This document shows positions 8,901 to 16,374 of a stretch of DNA of 16,620 nucleotides, piece after piece. Each line of letters begins with the position of its first letter. Position 1 is the stretch's first letter. Under the pieces are notes generated by a model. That model did not search any database and had not been told where the DNA came from. It was given only the letters and a program-made list of their open reading frames with translations. Where the stretch lies: contig CAKRJM010000027.1 of the NCBI GenBank assembly GCA_934351765.1, positions 1-16,620 of the forward strand, read 5' to 3'. The DNA comes from an uncultured Lachnospiraceae bacterium (GTDB lineage: Bacteria > Bacillota > Clostridia > Lachnospirales > Lachnospiraceae). A program made the position numbers and the translations under genes.

Positions 8901-9486
8901 TTTTGTCCTCCGGGCAGGTCAGATGGACCGGACGCTTTGCTCCGGAGGCCGTAAGAAATTCCTCCATGGCATTCCTTCGGTCACCATGTCCCCAGAGCTC
9001 CTCGTAAATCGTCCGTACACACATGTCCTGCATAAACGGCAGCTTTTTTAACTCATGGGATTCAAACAGGCGCAGTGCCTCTTCCGGATTTGTTTCCGCA
9101 TAGGACACAAGGTCCGAAAGCTCCGTGAGCTGCTGTCCCTCCGGGTCTGCCGCACAGACATGGAACACATACGGAAGCCGGTACTCCCCCGCGCTGCATA
9201 CGATCTGAAATTCTCCCTGCAGATCCGCATCTGCACCGGCAGAATCCACCTCGTATACGATCCGACAGTCTTTTCCCATAAAATTATCATTTACAAGACT
9301 TACCCGCTGGTCAGTCGAATAAACCAGACCCTTCACCGGCCGTCCATGATCCTCAGCGATCCGGAACTCGCCCCGTTTTCTGTCGTCCAATGCCACACTG
9401 TCCTCGATTTTTACAGCAGAAAAAGAAACCTGGAGTTCTTCCTCCTCCAAGATTCCTTTCGCGAGACGGTTGATCTTTTCTTTCAT
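5956..9486 (-). CDS. Giant helical-repeat protein, DUF5717-type
   Basis: This 1176-residue protein of unknown function resembles the DUF5717 family, which I recall beside DUF5716. Residues 1-110 and roughly 200-285 are beta-rich. The long middle (about 290-1050) is leucine/tyrosine-rich helices with repeated AxxYxxYL and LLxRYYxDG hairpins suggestive of TPR or similar solenoid repeats. The last ~120 residues return to beta (VIEYHGKRSDQIWIHETL). No signal peptide or membrane helix is seen, so it is probably a cytosolic scaffold. I chose ATG 9486 (MKEKINRLAKG) because AGGTGA precedes it by 10 bases and a candidate -10 box lies at 9530-9535. In-frame GTG 9558 and ATG 9549 lack a ribosome binding site. 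Its stop is 14 bases before the Hsp70-like gene. Confidence 0.85.
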   Translation of the reverse strand: MKEKINRLAKGILEEEELQVSFSAVKIEDSVALDDRKRGEFRIAEDHGRPVKGLVYSTDQRVSLVNDNFMGKDCRIVYEVDSAGADADLQGEFQIVCSAGEYRLPYVFHVCAADPEGQQLTELSDLVSYAETNPEEALRLFESHELKKLPFMQDMCVRTIYEELWGHGDRRNAMEEFLTASGAKRPVHLTCPEDKKEYLLPEESFSDQILVKPSGRGYTWAEVTSDSEWLVPEQDRIAGSDFAGEGAEVRYAVRLELLHAGNNYGELRIRGLYEELRIPVHVKLPGDPEREIRSSYERDMLQFYTCYLKQMAGEYEEQPVLVSMQSALARAYSEAPYPELIRLYHADTALLQDKAEQAREYLEDAKEKILDNRDKDAASYCYYMYLKAKESKEPVQRQTMVKLLRRYYEDGTAPDMAFFILMQTDPELQENDSLALSRLKGHFRRGSRSPYLYLAACRIIKRNPGLLRVLEDFELQSLWFGLRYGQLDKEAAKAVARLAIQMKKGPGICLRLLKKLYEIFPSEEALTAVCALLIRRDCRDEEAFHWYEKGVNEDIHLTRLYEYYLYALPADHEGALPRILLLYFSYNNTLDYRTQAALYLNVLTYMREDTEIFRAYENQIEAFAVDQLFRCHMNRDLAKIYSRMILPEMVDERIAKVLPRLLYAREIRCADPAMCQVIVAYEEMQGETAVPLRNGRAYVPVYLENAHVFFQDDHGNRYGSICYEEEPMMEVPELEEKTRKLYPGHEMLRLGQCRKILEKGNYTASEIALLKEVSQEDELEELFRRYLVSEIISYYYRIEESDACDEYLLGIDKKLLRPDDRNKVMDALITKDFYEDAYKMVLRYGYRNLKISRILKLTSRMIVKRLFEKDSMLLEMAWFCFDAGRSDDVILEYLCSHYNGLSMSMYRILREAGAGHVPCGDLPERLLAQMLFDGSVTYLDQVFRIYMEGKSIEETLVRAYLAVKSRRYFEGAEDWEPEPETAAWLEVQAEEDEGKHGLPEICLLALTKYYSEAESLTDQQKALCRSMIEELYQKRILFSYYQKLEGIIRLPDAIRGKCVIEYHGKRSDQIWIHETLEPDGTKLAPEQIPHMFDGYFVKLVSLFYGETMEYEIRDGDGALLNKGSVAYPDDGQTREGRAGRLDEILRAFAGGDDSLKERMMTYAVRDELTEKLFQSL

Positions 9487-9496
9487 ATGTTCGCTG

Positions 9497-9502
9497 TCAC
9501 CT
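9497..9502 (-). promoter_or_regulatory. Ribosome binding site deciding the start of the giant gene
   Basis: On the minus strand AGGTGA ends 10 bases before ATG 9486. No comparable site lies upstream of the alternative in-frame starts at 9549 (ATG) or 9558 (GTG). The spacing is at the long end, so confidence is moderate. Confidence 0.5.
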
Positions 9503-9529
9503 GCCTTACCCGTACCGTTTGCTTCCTTT

Positions 9530-9538
9530 ATCTTAGCA
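9530..9538 (-). promoter_or_regulatory. Candidate extended -10 promoter of the DUF5717-aro operon
   Basis: The minus strand reads TGCTAAGAT, an extended -10 element (TGn-TAAGAT) about 44 bases before the chosen start codon. No good -35 is present 17 bases upstream (TGCGAA). A/T-rich tracts further upstream (9569-9585) could act as an UP-like element. This would be the main promoter for six genes. Confidence 0.4.
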
Positions 9539-9586
9539 TAAAATGCCATACTTCGCACTAGAAAACCATTTTTTTAGCAAAAAAAC

Positions 9587-9621
9587 TTGGATTTTTTCCT
9601 CATCTCATGGTATGCTATAAG
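9587..9621 (+). promoter_or_regulatory. Promoter of the HD-domain gene
   Basis: A -35-like TTGGAT (9587-9592) is followed by TATGCT (9611-9616) after 18 bases. Overlapping this, TGCTATAAG (9613-9621) reads as an extended -10. The ribosome binding site AAAGGGG (9633-9639) and ATG 9648 follow. This region faces the operon promoter on the other strand. Confidence 0.5.
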
Positions 9622-9647
9622 AAACGGAACAGAAAGGGGCTTTTCAT

Positions 9648-10148
9648 ATGACACAGAAAGATCAGTTTACCGCAATTCTTCATGAAATGACCTCTTTTTA
9701 TCGGGAAACTCCCGCCAGAGTCAACCACTTTTTAAAGGTCTGGTCCTTTGCCAGACAGATCGGACTCTCCGAAAAGCTTTCCGATGAAATGCAGTTTCTT
9801 CTGGAGATCACAGCACTCATGCACGACATCGGGATCAAGCCAAGCGAAGAAAAATATCATTCTTCCGCCGGAAACTACCAGGAGCTTGAAGGCCCTGTTA
9901 TCGCGGCTCCGATGCTTGAAAAATATGGGTTCACCGCAGCACAGATCGACCGGATCTGCTATCTGATCGGCCATCATCACACATACCATGATATCCGCGA
10001 TCTGGATTATCAGATCCTGGTAGAAGCCGACTTTCTGGTGAACATTTTTGAGGAAAACCAGTCCCGCCCTGCCATCGAAAGCGTCCGCGAAAAAATCTTC
10101 CGGACCACCGAAGGACTCTGGCTCCTGGATACCCTCTATCTCTCTTAG
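9648..10148 (+). CDS. HD-domain phosphohydrolase
   Basis: This 166-residue cytosolic HD-superfamily protein should hydrolyse a phosphoester of a nucleotide or similar metabolite with bound metal. The metal ligands are visible in order: His27 (RVNHFLKV), His59-Asp60 (LMHDIG), the histidine cluster GHHHTYHD (108-115) and Asp128 (VEADFLVN). The pattern resembles small YfbR/HDIG-type proteins, and the substrate cannot be read from sequence. AAAGGGG precedes the ATG by eight bases. It is transcribed divergently from the large operon and is followed by a clear terminator, so it is probably a single-gene unit. Confidence 0.88.
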   Translation: MTQKDQFTAILHEMTSFYRETPARVNHFLKVWSFARQIGLSEKLSDEMQFLLEITALMHDIGIKPSEEKYHSSAGNYQELEGPVIAAPMLEKYGFTAAQIDRICYLIGHHHTYHDIRDLDYQILVEADFLVNIFEENQSRPAIESVREKIFRTTEGLWLLDTLYLS

Positions 10149-10191
10149 CTTCCCGAAGTCACCGTTTTTATAATCATTGACATTTTCCTAT

Positions 10192-10250
10192 GGCAGCCGG
10201 TCCAACATTCCCCCCTTCTCTGCCGGCTGCCTCTTTGTATTATTTCTTCT
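10192..10250 (+). terminator. Rho-independent terminator of the HD-domain gene
   Basis: GGCAGCCGG (10192-10200) pairs perfectly with CCGGCTGCC (10223-10231) over a 22-base loop, and is followed by the T-rich TCTTTGTATTATTTCTTCT. Reading the other way (for the licD-type gene) the stem is followed by TAGGAAAATG, which has no T run, so it serves the plus strand mainly. Confidence 0.65.
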
Positions 10251-11112
10251 CTTCCGCCCGGTTTACCCCGTCCCCGAAATCAAGAATATACGGATAGTGC
10301 GTCTTTCGTTTCTCCACCGGCGGCAGTATCATATAATCTCCGTAAAAATTCCGGAGCATTCCATCGATATTCTTCGGAAAGTTCAATTTCAGATCTTCAA
10401 AATCATACTGTACCAACGGATACGTTTCCGCCTTTTCAATGGTATTCCAGTTGGGATCGGTATCGCAGGGGAAGCCCATACGCTTTGTTTCCTGATTTTC
10501 ATACTTCCGGCACTGGTTTTTACAGCGACGGTACAGCCACTGCGGCGAAATATGAAACAGCTTCATGGCGCCGGACACAAAGCCGCAGATCCCCTGTGCC
10601 GCGGACCGCTTCCAGCCGGTCAGGCTCATATAAGGGTGGGGAATACTCCGCAGGATCAGAAGCTTGCTCCAGAACCAGGCACTCCAGACCTGGCGGTTGT
10701 AAGCAAACTTCCCGTCCGCCAGATTATCATACGGATACAGATCCAGAAAAATCCCGAAATTACAGGTTACATCTTTAATCGCTTCTTCCACAAACCGCGT
10801 ACCCTTCCGGCACAGTCTGGTGGTCATCAGCGGATATGCCGGATCATGCTCCGTATTGAGGACATAATACTTGTCGGCATACTGCTTCTCAATGATCGCC
10901 ATAGCCTTCTCAAAATCCGCCCGCGGCATGGCCACATCAATGTCATCGTCCCAGGGAATAAACCCGCCGTGGCGGATCGCCCCGATTCCGGTTCCCGCAA
11001 ATCCGAAATAGCGAAGCCCGTTCTCCTCGCAGACATCCATGAAATCCCGCAGGATCTCCAGCTCCATCTGCTGCACCTGCTTTAAAATCTCCGGTTCATA
11101 AAATTTACTCAT
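10240..11112 (-). CDS. LicD-family phosphotransferase/nucleotidyltransferase-fold protein
   Basis: This 290-residue protein has the LicD signature: GFAGTGIGAIRHGGFIPWDDDIDV (37-60) carries the GT/GxxRH turn and the DDDID acidic metal site (Asp55-57, 59). GIFLDLYPYD (120-129) is the second conserved acidic segment. LicD proteins transfer phosphocholine or related phospho-alcohol groups onto surface glycans or teichoic acids; the acceptor here is unknown. I chose ATG 11112 because AGGAG (11121-11125) lies eight bases upstream. The in-frame ATG at 11154 would add 14 residues but has no ribosome binding site. It has no close same-strand neighbour, so it appears to be a single-gene unit. Confidence 0.9.
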   Translation of the reverse strand: MSKFYEPEILKQVQQMELEILRDFMDVCEENGLRYFGFAGTGIGAIRHGGFIPWDDDIDVAMPRADFEKAMAIIEKQYADKYYVLNTEHDPAYPLMTTRLCRKGTRFVEEAIKDVTCNFGIFLDLYPYDNLADGKFAYNRQVWSAWFWSKLLILRSIPHPYMSLTGWKRSAAQGICGFVSGAMKLFHISPQWLYRRCKNQCRKYENQETKRMGFPCDTDPNWNTIEKAETYPLVQYDFEDLKLNFPKNIDGMLRNFYGDYMILPPVEKRKTHYPYILDFGDGVNRAEEKK

Positions 11113-11168
11113 CGTCCGTTCTCCTCTTCCGAAAGCAGGCTCTGATCCCGCCATTTTTCTGTTCTTCT

Positions 11169-11197
11169 ATCCTACCACGGCAGGCACATTTTTTCCA
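11169..11197 (-). promoter_or_regulatory. Possible promoter of the LicD-type gene
   Basis: On the minus strand TGGAAA and TAGGAT are separated by 17 bases, each matching the sigma-A consensus at four of six positions. It lies about 57 bases before the start codon and next to the structured element. The match is weak. Confidence 0.3.
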
Positions 11198-11214
11198 CAG
11201 GCTTTTTAACTCCC

Positions 11215-11367
11215 GCAGCTTCCCGGTCTTATCAACTGCGAAGGGGACGTCCCGAGCTCCGGTACTTCCTGAGGCCAAGCGGCAACGCCGGGCGAAGGTT
11301 ACGTGCCGCTGGCTGCGAGGGTTGAGCGCGAGCGGTCTCCCGCAGCAGCGATATGCCGGGAAGCTGC
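11215..11367. other. GC-rich structured non-coding element, unknown
   Basis: This 153-base block is closed by a perfect 12-bp inverted repeat, GCAGCTTCCCGG (11215-11226) and CCGGGAAGCTGC (11356-11367). Inside are AGCGGCA (11278-11284) with TGCCGCT (11304-11310), extendable to about 11 pairs with one bulge, and CTGCG (11313-11317) with CGCAG (11341-11345). It also contains the palindrome GGGACGTCCC (11244-11253). It is far more GC-rich than the A/T-rich bases after it and has no coding frame with a ribosome binding site. It could be a structured RNA or a mobile REP/MITE-like repeat. Since the fold works on both strands, orientation is unknown. Confidence 0.55.
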
Positions 11368-11392
11368 TCGAAAATTCTATATTAAATTCATC

Positions 11393-11421
11393 TTGCTATC
11401 CTGCTCCTCATGCGCTATAAT
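11393..11421 (+). promoter_or_regulatory. Sigma-A promoter of rarA
   Basis: TTGCTA (11393-11398) and a perfect TATAAT (11416-11421) are spaced by 17 bases. The start codon is about 42 bases downstream of the -10 box. It lies just after the structured element. Confidence 0.75.
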
Positions 11422-11462
11422 GGTCTGCAAGAACATATGTTTGAATGCAACAGGAGGCAGTT

Positions 11463-12785
11463 ATGGATCTGTTTGATTATATGAGACAAACCACCCAGAA
11501 GCAGGAGGCACCTCTGGCCGCCCGTATGCGCCCGACTACCCTGGAGGAGATCGTCGGCCAGAAGCATATTATCGGTAAAGGAACACTGCTCTACCGAGCC
11601 ATTGCCGCCGATAAGCTAAGCTCGATTATCCTCTACGGCCCGCCCGGAACGGGAAAGACCACCATCGCTCGTGTCATCGCCAATACTACAAAAGCGTCCT
11701 TTACCCAGATCAACGCTACCTCCGCCGGAAAAAAAGACATGGAGGAGGTCGTTTCCAGGGCAAAGGACGCCCTCGGTATGTACGGAAAGAAAACGATCCT
11801 GTTCATTGACGAGATCCATCGCTTTAATAAGGGACAGCAGGACTATCTGCTGCCGTTTGTGGAAGACGGAACCCTGATCCTCATCGGTGCCACCACAGAA
11901 AACCCTTACTTCGAGGTCAACGGTGCGCTGATCTCCCGCTCTATTATTTTTCAGCTGGAAAGCCTGACGCCGGCCGACATCGAAGAGCTTTTAATCAGAG
12001 CTTTGACCGATAAGGAAAAGGGGCTGGGAGCGCTGAATGTCACTGCCGACAAGGAAGCCCTTTCATTTCTCGCAGATATCTGCGGCGGAGACGCCAGAAG
12101 TGCGTTAAACGCCCTGGAGCTCGGAGCGCTTTCCACTCCGAAAAATGAGGACGGAAGGATCCATATTACACTCGATGTGGCACAGGAATGTATCCAGAAG
12201 CGCGCTGTCAGCTACGACAAGACAGGGGATAACCACTATGATACCATCTCCGCTTTTATTAAAAGCATGCGCGGCTCCGATCCGGACGCGGCTGTTTACT
12301 ATCTGGCACGCATGCTCTATGCCGGGGAAGATATCAAGTTCATTGCCCGTCGAATCATGATCTGTGCGGCAGAAGATGTGGGAAATGCCGATCCCCAGGC
12401 GATCCAGGTAGCTGCTGCCGCTGCCCAGGTGGTAGAACGTGTCGGGATGCCGGAGGCAAGGATTCCCTTATCTCAGGCAGCTATTTATGTTGCCTGTGCA
12501 CCTAAAAGCAACGCCTGCTATATGGCCATTGATGCTGCCCTGGAGCGGGTGGCTTCCGAAAAGATCAAAACCGTTCCTCCCCATCTTCAGGATTCCCATT
12601 ACAGCGGAGCCGCCAAGCTGGGACATGGGCTGGATTATCAGTACGCCCACGACTTCCCGAACCATTATGTGAAACAGCAGTATCTGCCCGATGAAGTGGT
12701 CGGAACGACCTTCTATCACCCCACCGATCTCGGCTACGAAAAAAAGCTCGGAGAATGGCTGGACTGGCTGAAAAAAGAGGATTAA
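11463..12785 (+). CDS. rarA: Replication-associated recombination ATPase RarA (MgsA)
   Basis: This 440-residue AAA+ ATPase of the RarA/MgsA/WRNIP1 family acts at stalled replication forks and interacts with single-strand DNA-binding protein. Visible motifs are the N-terminal PLAARMRPTTLEEIVGQKHI, Walker A GPPGTGKTT (59-67), Walker B LFIDEIHRFNK (113-123), sensor 1 ATTENP (143-148) and GGDARSALN with the arginine-bearing sensor 2. The C-terminal tetramerisation part has ARMLYAGED, AAEDVGNADP and the conserved AIYVACAPKSN. I chose ATG 11463 because AGGAGG (11452-11457) lies five bases upstream. The ATG at 11445 precedes that site and would add six residues. Its stop overlaps the convergent deacetylase stop. 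Confidence 0.96.
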   Translation: MDLFDYMRQTTQKQEAPLAARMRPTTLEEIVGQKHIIGKGTLLYRAIAADKLSSIILYGPPGTGKTTIARVIANTTKASFTQINATSAGKKDMEEVVSRAKDALGMYGKKTILFIDEIHRFNKGQQDYLLPFVEDGTLILIGATTENPYFEVNGALISRSIIFQLESLTPADIEELLIRALTDKEKGLGALNVTADKEALSFLADICGGDARSALNALELGALSTPKNEDGRIHITLDVAQECIQKRAVSYDKTGDNHYDTISAFIKSMRGSDPDAAVYYLARMLYAGEDIKFIARRIMICAAEDVGNADPQAIQVAAAAAQVVERVGMPEARIPLSQAAIYVACAPKSNACYMAIDAALERVASEKIKTVPPHLQDSHYSGAAKLGHGLDYQYAHDFPNHYVKQQYLPDEVVGTTFYHPTDLGYEKKLGEWLDWLKKED

Positions 12786-13486
12786 TCCGGGATCAGGAAA
12801 TCTGCCGTCACGAATTCGTAACCGTCCTCTTTCAAGGCATCCACAATCCGAAACGCTGCTTCCACCGAGGTTTCATATATATCATGGAGCAGAATGATGC
12901 TGCCATCCTTTACATGGGACAGCACATGGGCAGTTACCGTATCTGTGTTTTTTACCTCCCAGTCTCTGGGATCCACCGTCCACCCTGCCTCGGTCATCCA
13001 GACCTCCTGCTCCAGTTCCCGATTCCAGGAGCCGTAGGGCGGACGGATATATTCCACCGGGACTCCCGTGACAGCCTCAATTTTCTCATTGGTACGCCGA
13101 ATTTCGGATAAAGCCTCCGGAAGCGGCAGCTTTGTCAGCTCCACATGCGTATCGGTATGGCTTCCGATCAGATGTCCGTCCTGTACCATGCGCCTCACCG
13201 TCTCCTCCCGCCCCGCTAGGTTTTCCCCAATCAGGAAAAAAGTGGCACGAACCTCCCGCTCCCGAAGCCCCTCCAGCAGTTTATCTGTGTAAGGACCCGG
13301 ACCGTCATCAAAGGTCAGTGCCACCTGTTTCTTTACTTCTGTATTGAGTTTTGTAATACTTTTCAGATCAGCCGCTTCCAAGGCGCTCTCGCCCTCTCTC
13401 CTGCTGTTCTGCCGGATCTTCTGAGCCCCGATCAGGCTTACGGTCAGCAGAGCCGCCAATATCACTGTCACGCTGCGCTTCTGCAA
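12782..13486 (-). CDS. NodB-type polysaccharide deacetylase, membrane-anchored or secreted
   Basis: This 234-residue protein carries all five NodB (carbohydrate esterase 4) motifs: TFDDGP (58-63, metal Asp61), SHTDTH (109-114, metal His110 and His114), RPPYGSWN (148-155), DPRDW (172-176) and LLHD (199-202, catalytic His201). Family members remove acetyl groups from peptidoglycan, chitin-like or other surface polysaccharides. Residues 1-20 form a basic start plus hydrophobic helix without a good signal peptidase site, so a membrane anchor is likely with the enzyme outside. The start codon is TTG (13484-13486), supported by GGAGG (13493-13497) six bases upstream. The specific role (PdaA, PgdA-like) cannot be told. 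It shares the palindromic TTAA stop region with convergent rarA. Confidence 0.92.
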   Translation of the reverse strand: MQKRSVTVILAALLTVSLIGAQKIRQNSRREGESALEAADLKSITKLNTEVKKQVALTFDDGPGPYTDKLLEGLREREVRATFFLIGENLAGREETVRRMVQDGHLIGSHTDTHVELTKLPLPEALSEIRRTNEKIEAVTGVPVEYIRPPYGSWNRELEQEVWMTEAGWTVDPRDWEVKNTDTVTAHVLSHVKDGSIILLHDIYETSVEAAFRIVDALKEDGYEFVTADFLIPD

Positions 13487-13552
13487 CTTTGTCCTCCAAA
13501 AGAAGCCTTATACTATTCTATGCGGTCAATATTCCATCGGTTCCATGAATCA

Positions 13553-13729
13553 TTAAACAAACTGATTCGTTTCCGGATCATATTCATAATCTATTCCTGC
13601 CAGCGTTTCCCGAAGCTCCGCCTCGGAAACGTCTGCCTCCCGGCAGAACGCTTCCAGAGTCGGATAAAAATCGCGAAGCTTCGTATTCACAACGCTTAAC
13701 AGGATCATGGGATCCTTGGGTAAATCCAT
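13553..13729 (-). CDS. DUF4250-type small protein
   Basis: This 58-residue protein starts MDLPKDPMILLSVVNTKLRD and ends DYEYDPETNQFV, which matches the DUF4250 family pattern as I recall it (function unknown). It is full length for that family, with the LPKDP start and YDPxxNQFV end both intact. AAAGGAG (13736-13742) lies six bases before the ATG. The gene follows clpB by only 17 bases on the same strand, so it is most likely cotranscribed and shares the heat-shock promoter. The deacetylase gene begins 66 bases further on. Confidence 0.88.
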   Translation of the reverse strand: MDLPKDPMILLSVVNTKLRDFYPTLEAFCREADVSEAELRETLAGIDYEYDPETNQFV

Positions 13730-13746
13730 GATCGTCTCCTTTCTGC

Positions 13747-16338
13747 TTAGTGAGCTTCCACAGAAGCGGTCAGTGTGCCATCCTTCACATCCATCACGAT
13801 GGTATCTCCGGCGCGTACCTTATCGGCAAGGATCAGCGTTGCCGCCTGGGTCTCCACATGCTTCTGGAGGAACCGCTTTAATGGTCTTGCACCGTAAACC
13901 GGGTCATAACCATGCTCCACAATATAATCCCCCGCCGCCTTTGTCAGACGGATGGAAATCTCTCTGTCTTCCAGACGTCTGTTGACATCTGCCACCATCA
14001 GATTGATGATATGGCTGATGTTGTCCCTGGTCAACGGCTTGAACATAATGATCTCATCCAGCCGGTTTAAAAATTCCGGACGGAAGTGATTCTTCAGCTC
14101 ATCCATGACAAGCTTCTCATTCTCCGGACGGATATTTCCGGCCTCATCAATACCTTCCAGCAGATAGGAAGAGCCTAAGTTGGAGGTCATAATAAGAATC
14201 GTGTTTTTAAAATCCACGGTCCGGCCCTGAGAATCCGTGATCCGGCCATCGTCCAGCACCTGAAGCAATACGTTAAACACATCCGGATGTGCTTTCTCGA
14301 TCTCATCGAACAGCACCACCGAGTACGGTTTTCTCCGGACAGCCTCGGTAAGCTGACCGCCCTCATCGTAACCAACATATCCCGGAGGCGCTCCGATCAG
14401 TCTGGATACGGAGTATTTCTCCATATACTCACTCATATCGATCCGAACCATATTCGATTCATCATCGAACAGAGCTGCTGCAAGCGCTTTGGCCAGTTCC
14501 GTTTTTCCGACACCGGTAGGTCCCAGGAACAGGAACGAACCGATGGGCTTCGTAGGATCCTTGATCCCGGCCTTGGAACGGATAATGGCCTCCGTTACCT
14601 TGGTCACACCCTCGTCCTGACCGATGACTCTCTTATGAAGCTCGTCTGCCAGATGGAGCGTCTTATTCCGCTCGCTCTCGTTGAGCTTTGCCACCGGAAT
14701 TCCGGTCCAGCGGGAAACGATCCGTGCGATCTCATCCTCGGTAACGGCCTCATGAACCAGCGACAGATCCTCGCCTTTGACCTTCTCTTCCTCAATCTCC
14801 AGCTGTTTCTGCAGCTTCGGCAGTTCGCCGTAACGGATCCGTCCGGCTTCTTCCAGTTCGTGGTTCCGCTCTGCGATTTCCGCCTTGCTGTTCAGATCAT
14901 CGATCTGCTCACGAAGCTTCCGAAGCTTCTCCACCGAATTCTTTTCGTTATCCCACTGTGCCTTCTTCTGGCCGAACTCTTCCTTCAGATCAGCCAGTTC
15001 TTTCTGAAGCGCTGTCAGACGCTCCCGGCTCAGATTATCTGTTTCTTTTTTCAGAGCTGCTTCCTCGATCTCCAGCTGCGTCACCTTTCTGGACAGTTCA
15101 TCCAGCTCGGTCGGCATGGAATCCAGCTCGGTCTTAATGAGGGCGCATGCCTCATCCACCAGGTCAATGGCCTTATCGGGCAGAAACCGATCGGAAATAT
15201 AGCGGTTGGAAAGCACCGCCGCGCTTACCAGCGCCGAGTCAGTGATCTTTACGCCGTGATATACTTCATAGCGGTCTTTTAACCCTCTCAGGATCGAGAT
15301 GGTGTCCTCCACAGTCGGCTCATCCACCATAACAGGCTGGAACCGCCGCTCCAGAGCTGCATCCTTTTCAATATATTTCCGGTATTCATCAAGGGTCGTT
15401 GCACCGATACAGTGCAGCTCGCCTCTCGCCAGCATGGGCTTTAACATGTTGCCGGCATCCATTGCGCCATCCGTCTTACCTGCACCAACGATCAGATGAA
15501 GCTCGTCTACGAAAAGGATGATCTTGCCTTCGCTCTTCTTTACTTCCTCCAGAACAGCCTTCAGACGCTCCTCAAATTCTCCACGGTACTTGGCACCGGC
15601 TACCAGTGCTCCCATATCCAGGGAGAATACAATCTTGTCCTTCAGGCCCTCCGGCACATCACCGCGGACGATCCGCTGCGCCAGGCCCTCCACAACAGCC
15701 GTCTTGCCGACACCGGGTTCACCGATGAGCACCGGGTTATTCTTTGTCTTTCTGGACAGGATCCGAATCACATTCCGGATCTCGCTGTCACGGCCGATCA
15801 CCGGATCAAGCTCCTGCTTTCTTGCACGCTCTACCAGATCGGTTCCGTATTTCGCAAGGGTATCATACGTTGCCTCCGGATTATCGGTTGTTACCCGCTG
15901 GTTTCCACGAACTGTAGAAAGCACCTGTAAAAACCGGTCTCGGGTGATCCCAAACTCCTTAAAGAGTTCCTTAACACCCTTATTGGCATATTTGATCAGC
16001 GCCAGAAACAGATGCTCCACAGAAACGTATTCGTCTCCCATCTGCTTTGCCTCGTCCTCCGCATTGACCAGAACCTTATTTAAATCATTGCTGACATAAA
16101 GCTTCGTGTCACCGGACACTTTTACTTTCTTATTTAATGCTTCTTCCACCCGGTTCATAAAGTATTCCGGCTGGATCTCCATTTTCACCAGAAGCTTTTT
16201 AATCAGGCTGTCGTCCAGCGTCAGCAGGCTGGAGAGCAGATGCTCCTGATCGATTTCCTGATTGCCATATTCATAAGCCAGCATTTCACAGTTCTGTACA
16301 GCCAGCATGGAATTCTGGGTAAATTTATTGATGTTCAT
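13747..16338 (-). CDS. clpB: ClpB disaggregase chaperone
   Basis: This 863-residue, full-length Hsp100 ATPase extracts proteins from aggregates together with DnaK/DnaJ/GrpE in the cytosol. The Clp N-domain repeats cover about 1-145. NBD1 has GEPGVGKT (206-213), pore-loop KYRGE (Tyr251) and LFVDELH (275-281). The coiled-coil M-domain spans about 405-525, which separates ClpB from ClpA/ClpC/ClpE. NBD2 has GPTGVGKT (606-613), pore-loop GYVGYDEGG (653-661) and LFDEIE (676-681). No ClpP-docking loop or UVR motif is seen. The start is set by TAAGGAGGTG (16344-16353), about six bases upstream. HrcA (through CIRCE) very probably regulates it. Confidence 0.97.
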   Translation of the reverse strand: MNINKFTQNSMLAVQNCEMLAYEYGNQEIDQEHLLSSLLTLDDSLIKKLLVKMEIQPEYFMNRVEEALNKKVKVSGDTKLYVSNDLNKVLVNAEDEAKQMGDEYVSVEHLFLALIKYANKGVKELFKEFGITRDRFLQVLSTVRGNQRVTTDNPEATYDTLAKYGTDLVERARKQELDPVIGRDSEIRNVIRILSRKTKNNPVLIGEPGVGKTAVVEGLAQRIVRGDVPEGLKDKIVFSLDMGALVAGAKYRGEFEERLKAVLEEVKKSEGKIILFVDELHLIVGAGKTDGAMDAGNMLKPMLARGELHCIGATTLDEYRKYIEKDAALERRFQPVMVDEPTVEDTISILRGLKDRYEVYHGVKITDSALVSAAVLSNRYISDRFLPDKAIDLVDEACALIKTELDSMPTELDELSRKVTQLEIEEAALKKETDNLSRERLTALQKELADLKEEFGQKKAQWDNEKNSVEKLRKLREQIDDLNSKAEIAERNHELEEAGRIRYGELPKLQKQLEIEEEKVKGEDLSLVHEAVTEDEIARIVSRWTGIPVAKLNESERNKTLHLADELHKRVIGQDEGVTKVTEAIIRSKAGIKDPTKPIGSFLFLGPTGVGKTELAKALAAALFDDESNMVRIDMSEYMEKYSVSRLIGAPPGYVGYDEGGQLTEAVRRKPYSVVLFDEIEKAHPDVFNVLLQVLDDGRITDSQGRTVDFKNTILIMTSNLGSSYLLEGIDEAGNIRPENEKLVMDELKNHFRPEFLNRLDEIIMFKPLTRDNISHIINLMVADVNRRLEDREISIRLTKAAGDYIVEHGYDPVYGARPLKRFLQKHVETQAATLILADKVRAGDTIVMDVKDGTLTASVEAH

Positions 16339-16374
16339 AAGGACACCTCCTTACCATTTCTTTGTTCTACACGA

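Noticed and set aside
9487..9558. N-terminal extension of the giant protein from GTG 9558 or ATG 9549
   Set aside because: No ribosome binding site before either codon, and a likely -10 box (9530-9535) lies downstream of both.
10177..11085. Open plus-strand frame of about 300 codons opposite the LicD-type gene
   Set aside because: It begins inside the terminator region of the HD gene, lacks a ribosome binding site and is antisense to a gene with clear LicD motifs.
11113..11154. Fourteen-residue N-terminal extension of the LicD-type protein
   Set aside because: The upstream ATG has no ribosome binding site, while ATG 11112 has AGGAG at eight bases.
11215..11367. CRISPR repeat or tRNA-like gene in the GC-rich block
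   Set aside because: There are no regularly spaced direct repeats, and no tRNA cloverleaf or TTCGA arm is seen.
14287..15282. Open plus-strand frame of 331 codons opposite clpB
   Set aside because: It is fully antisense to an unmistakable ClpB, has no convincing ribosome binding site, and its composition is that of a reverse-strand shadow.
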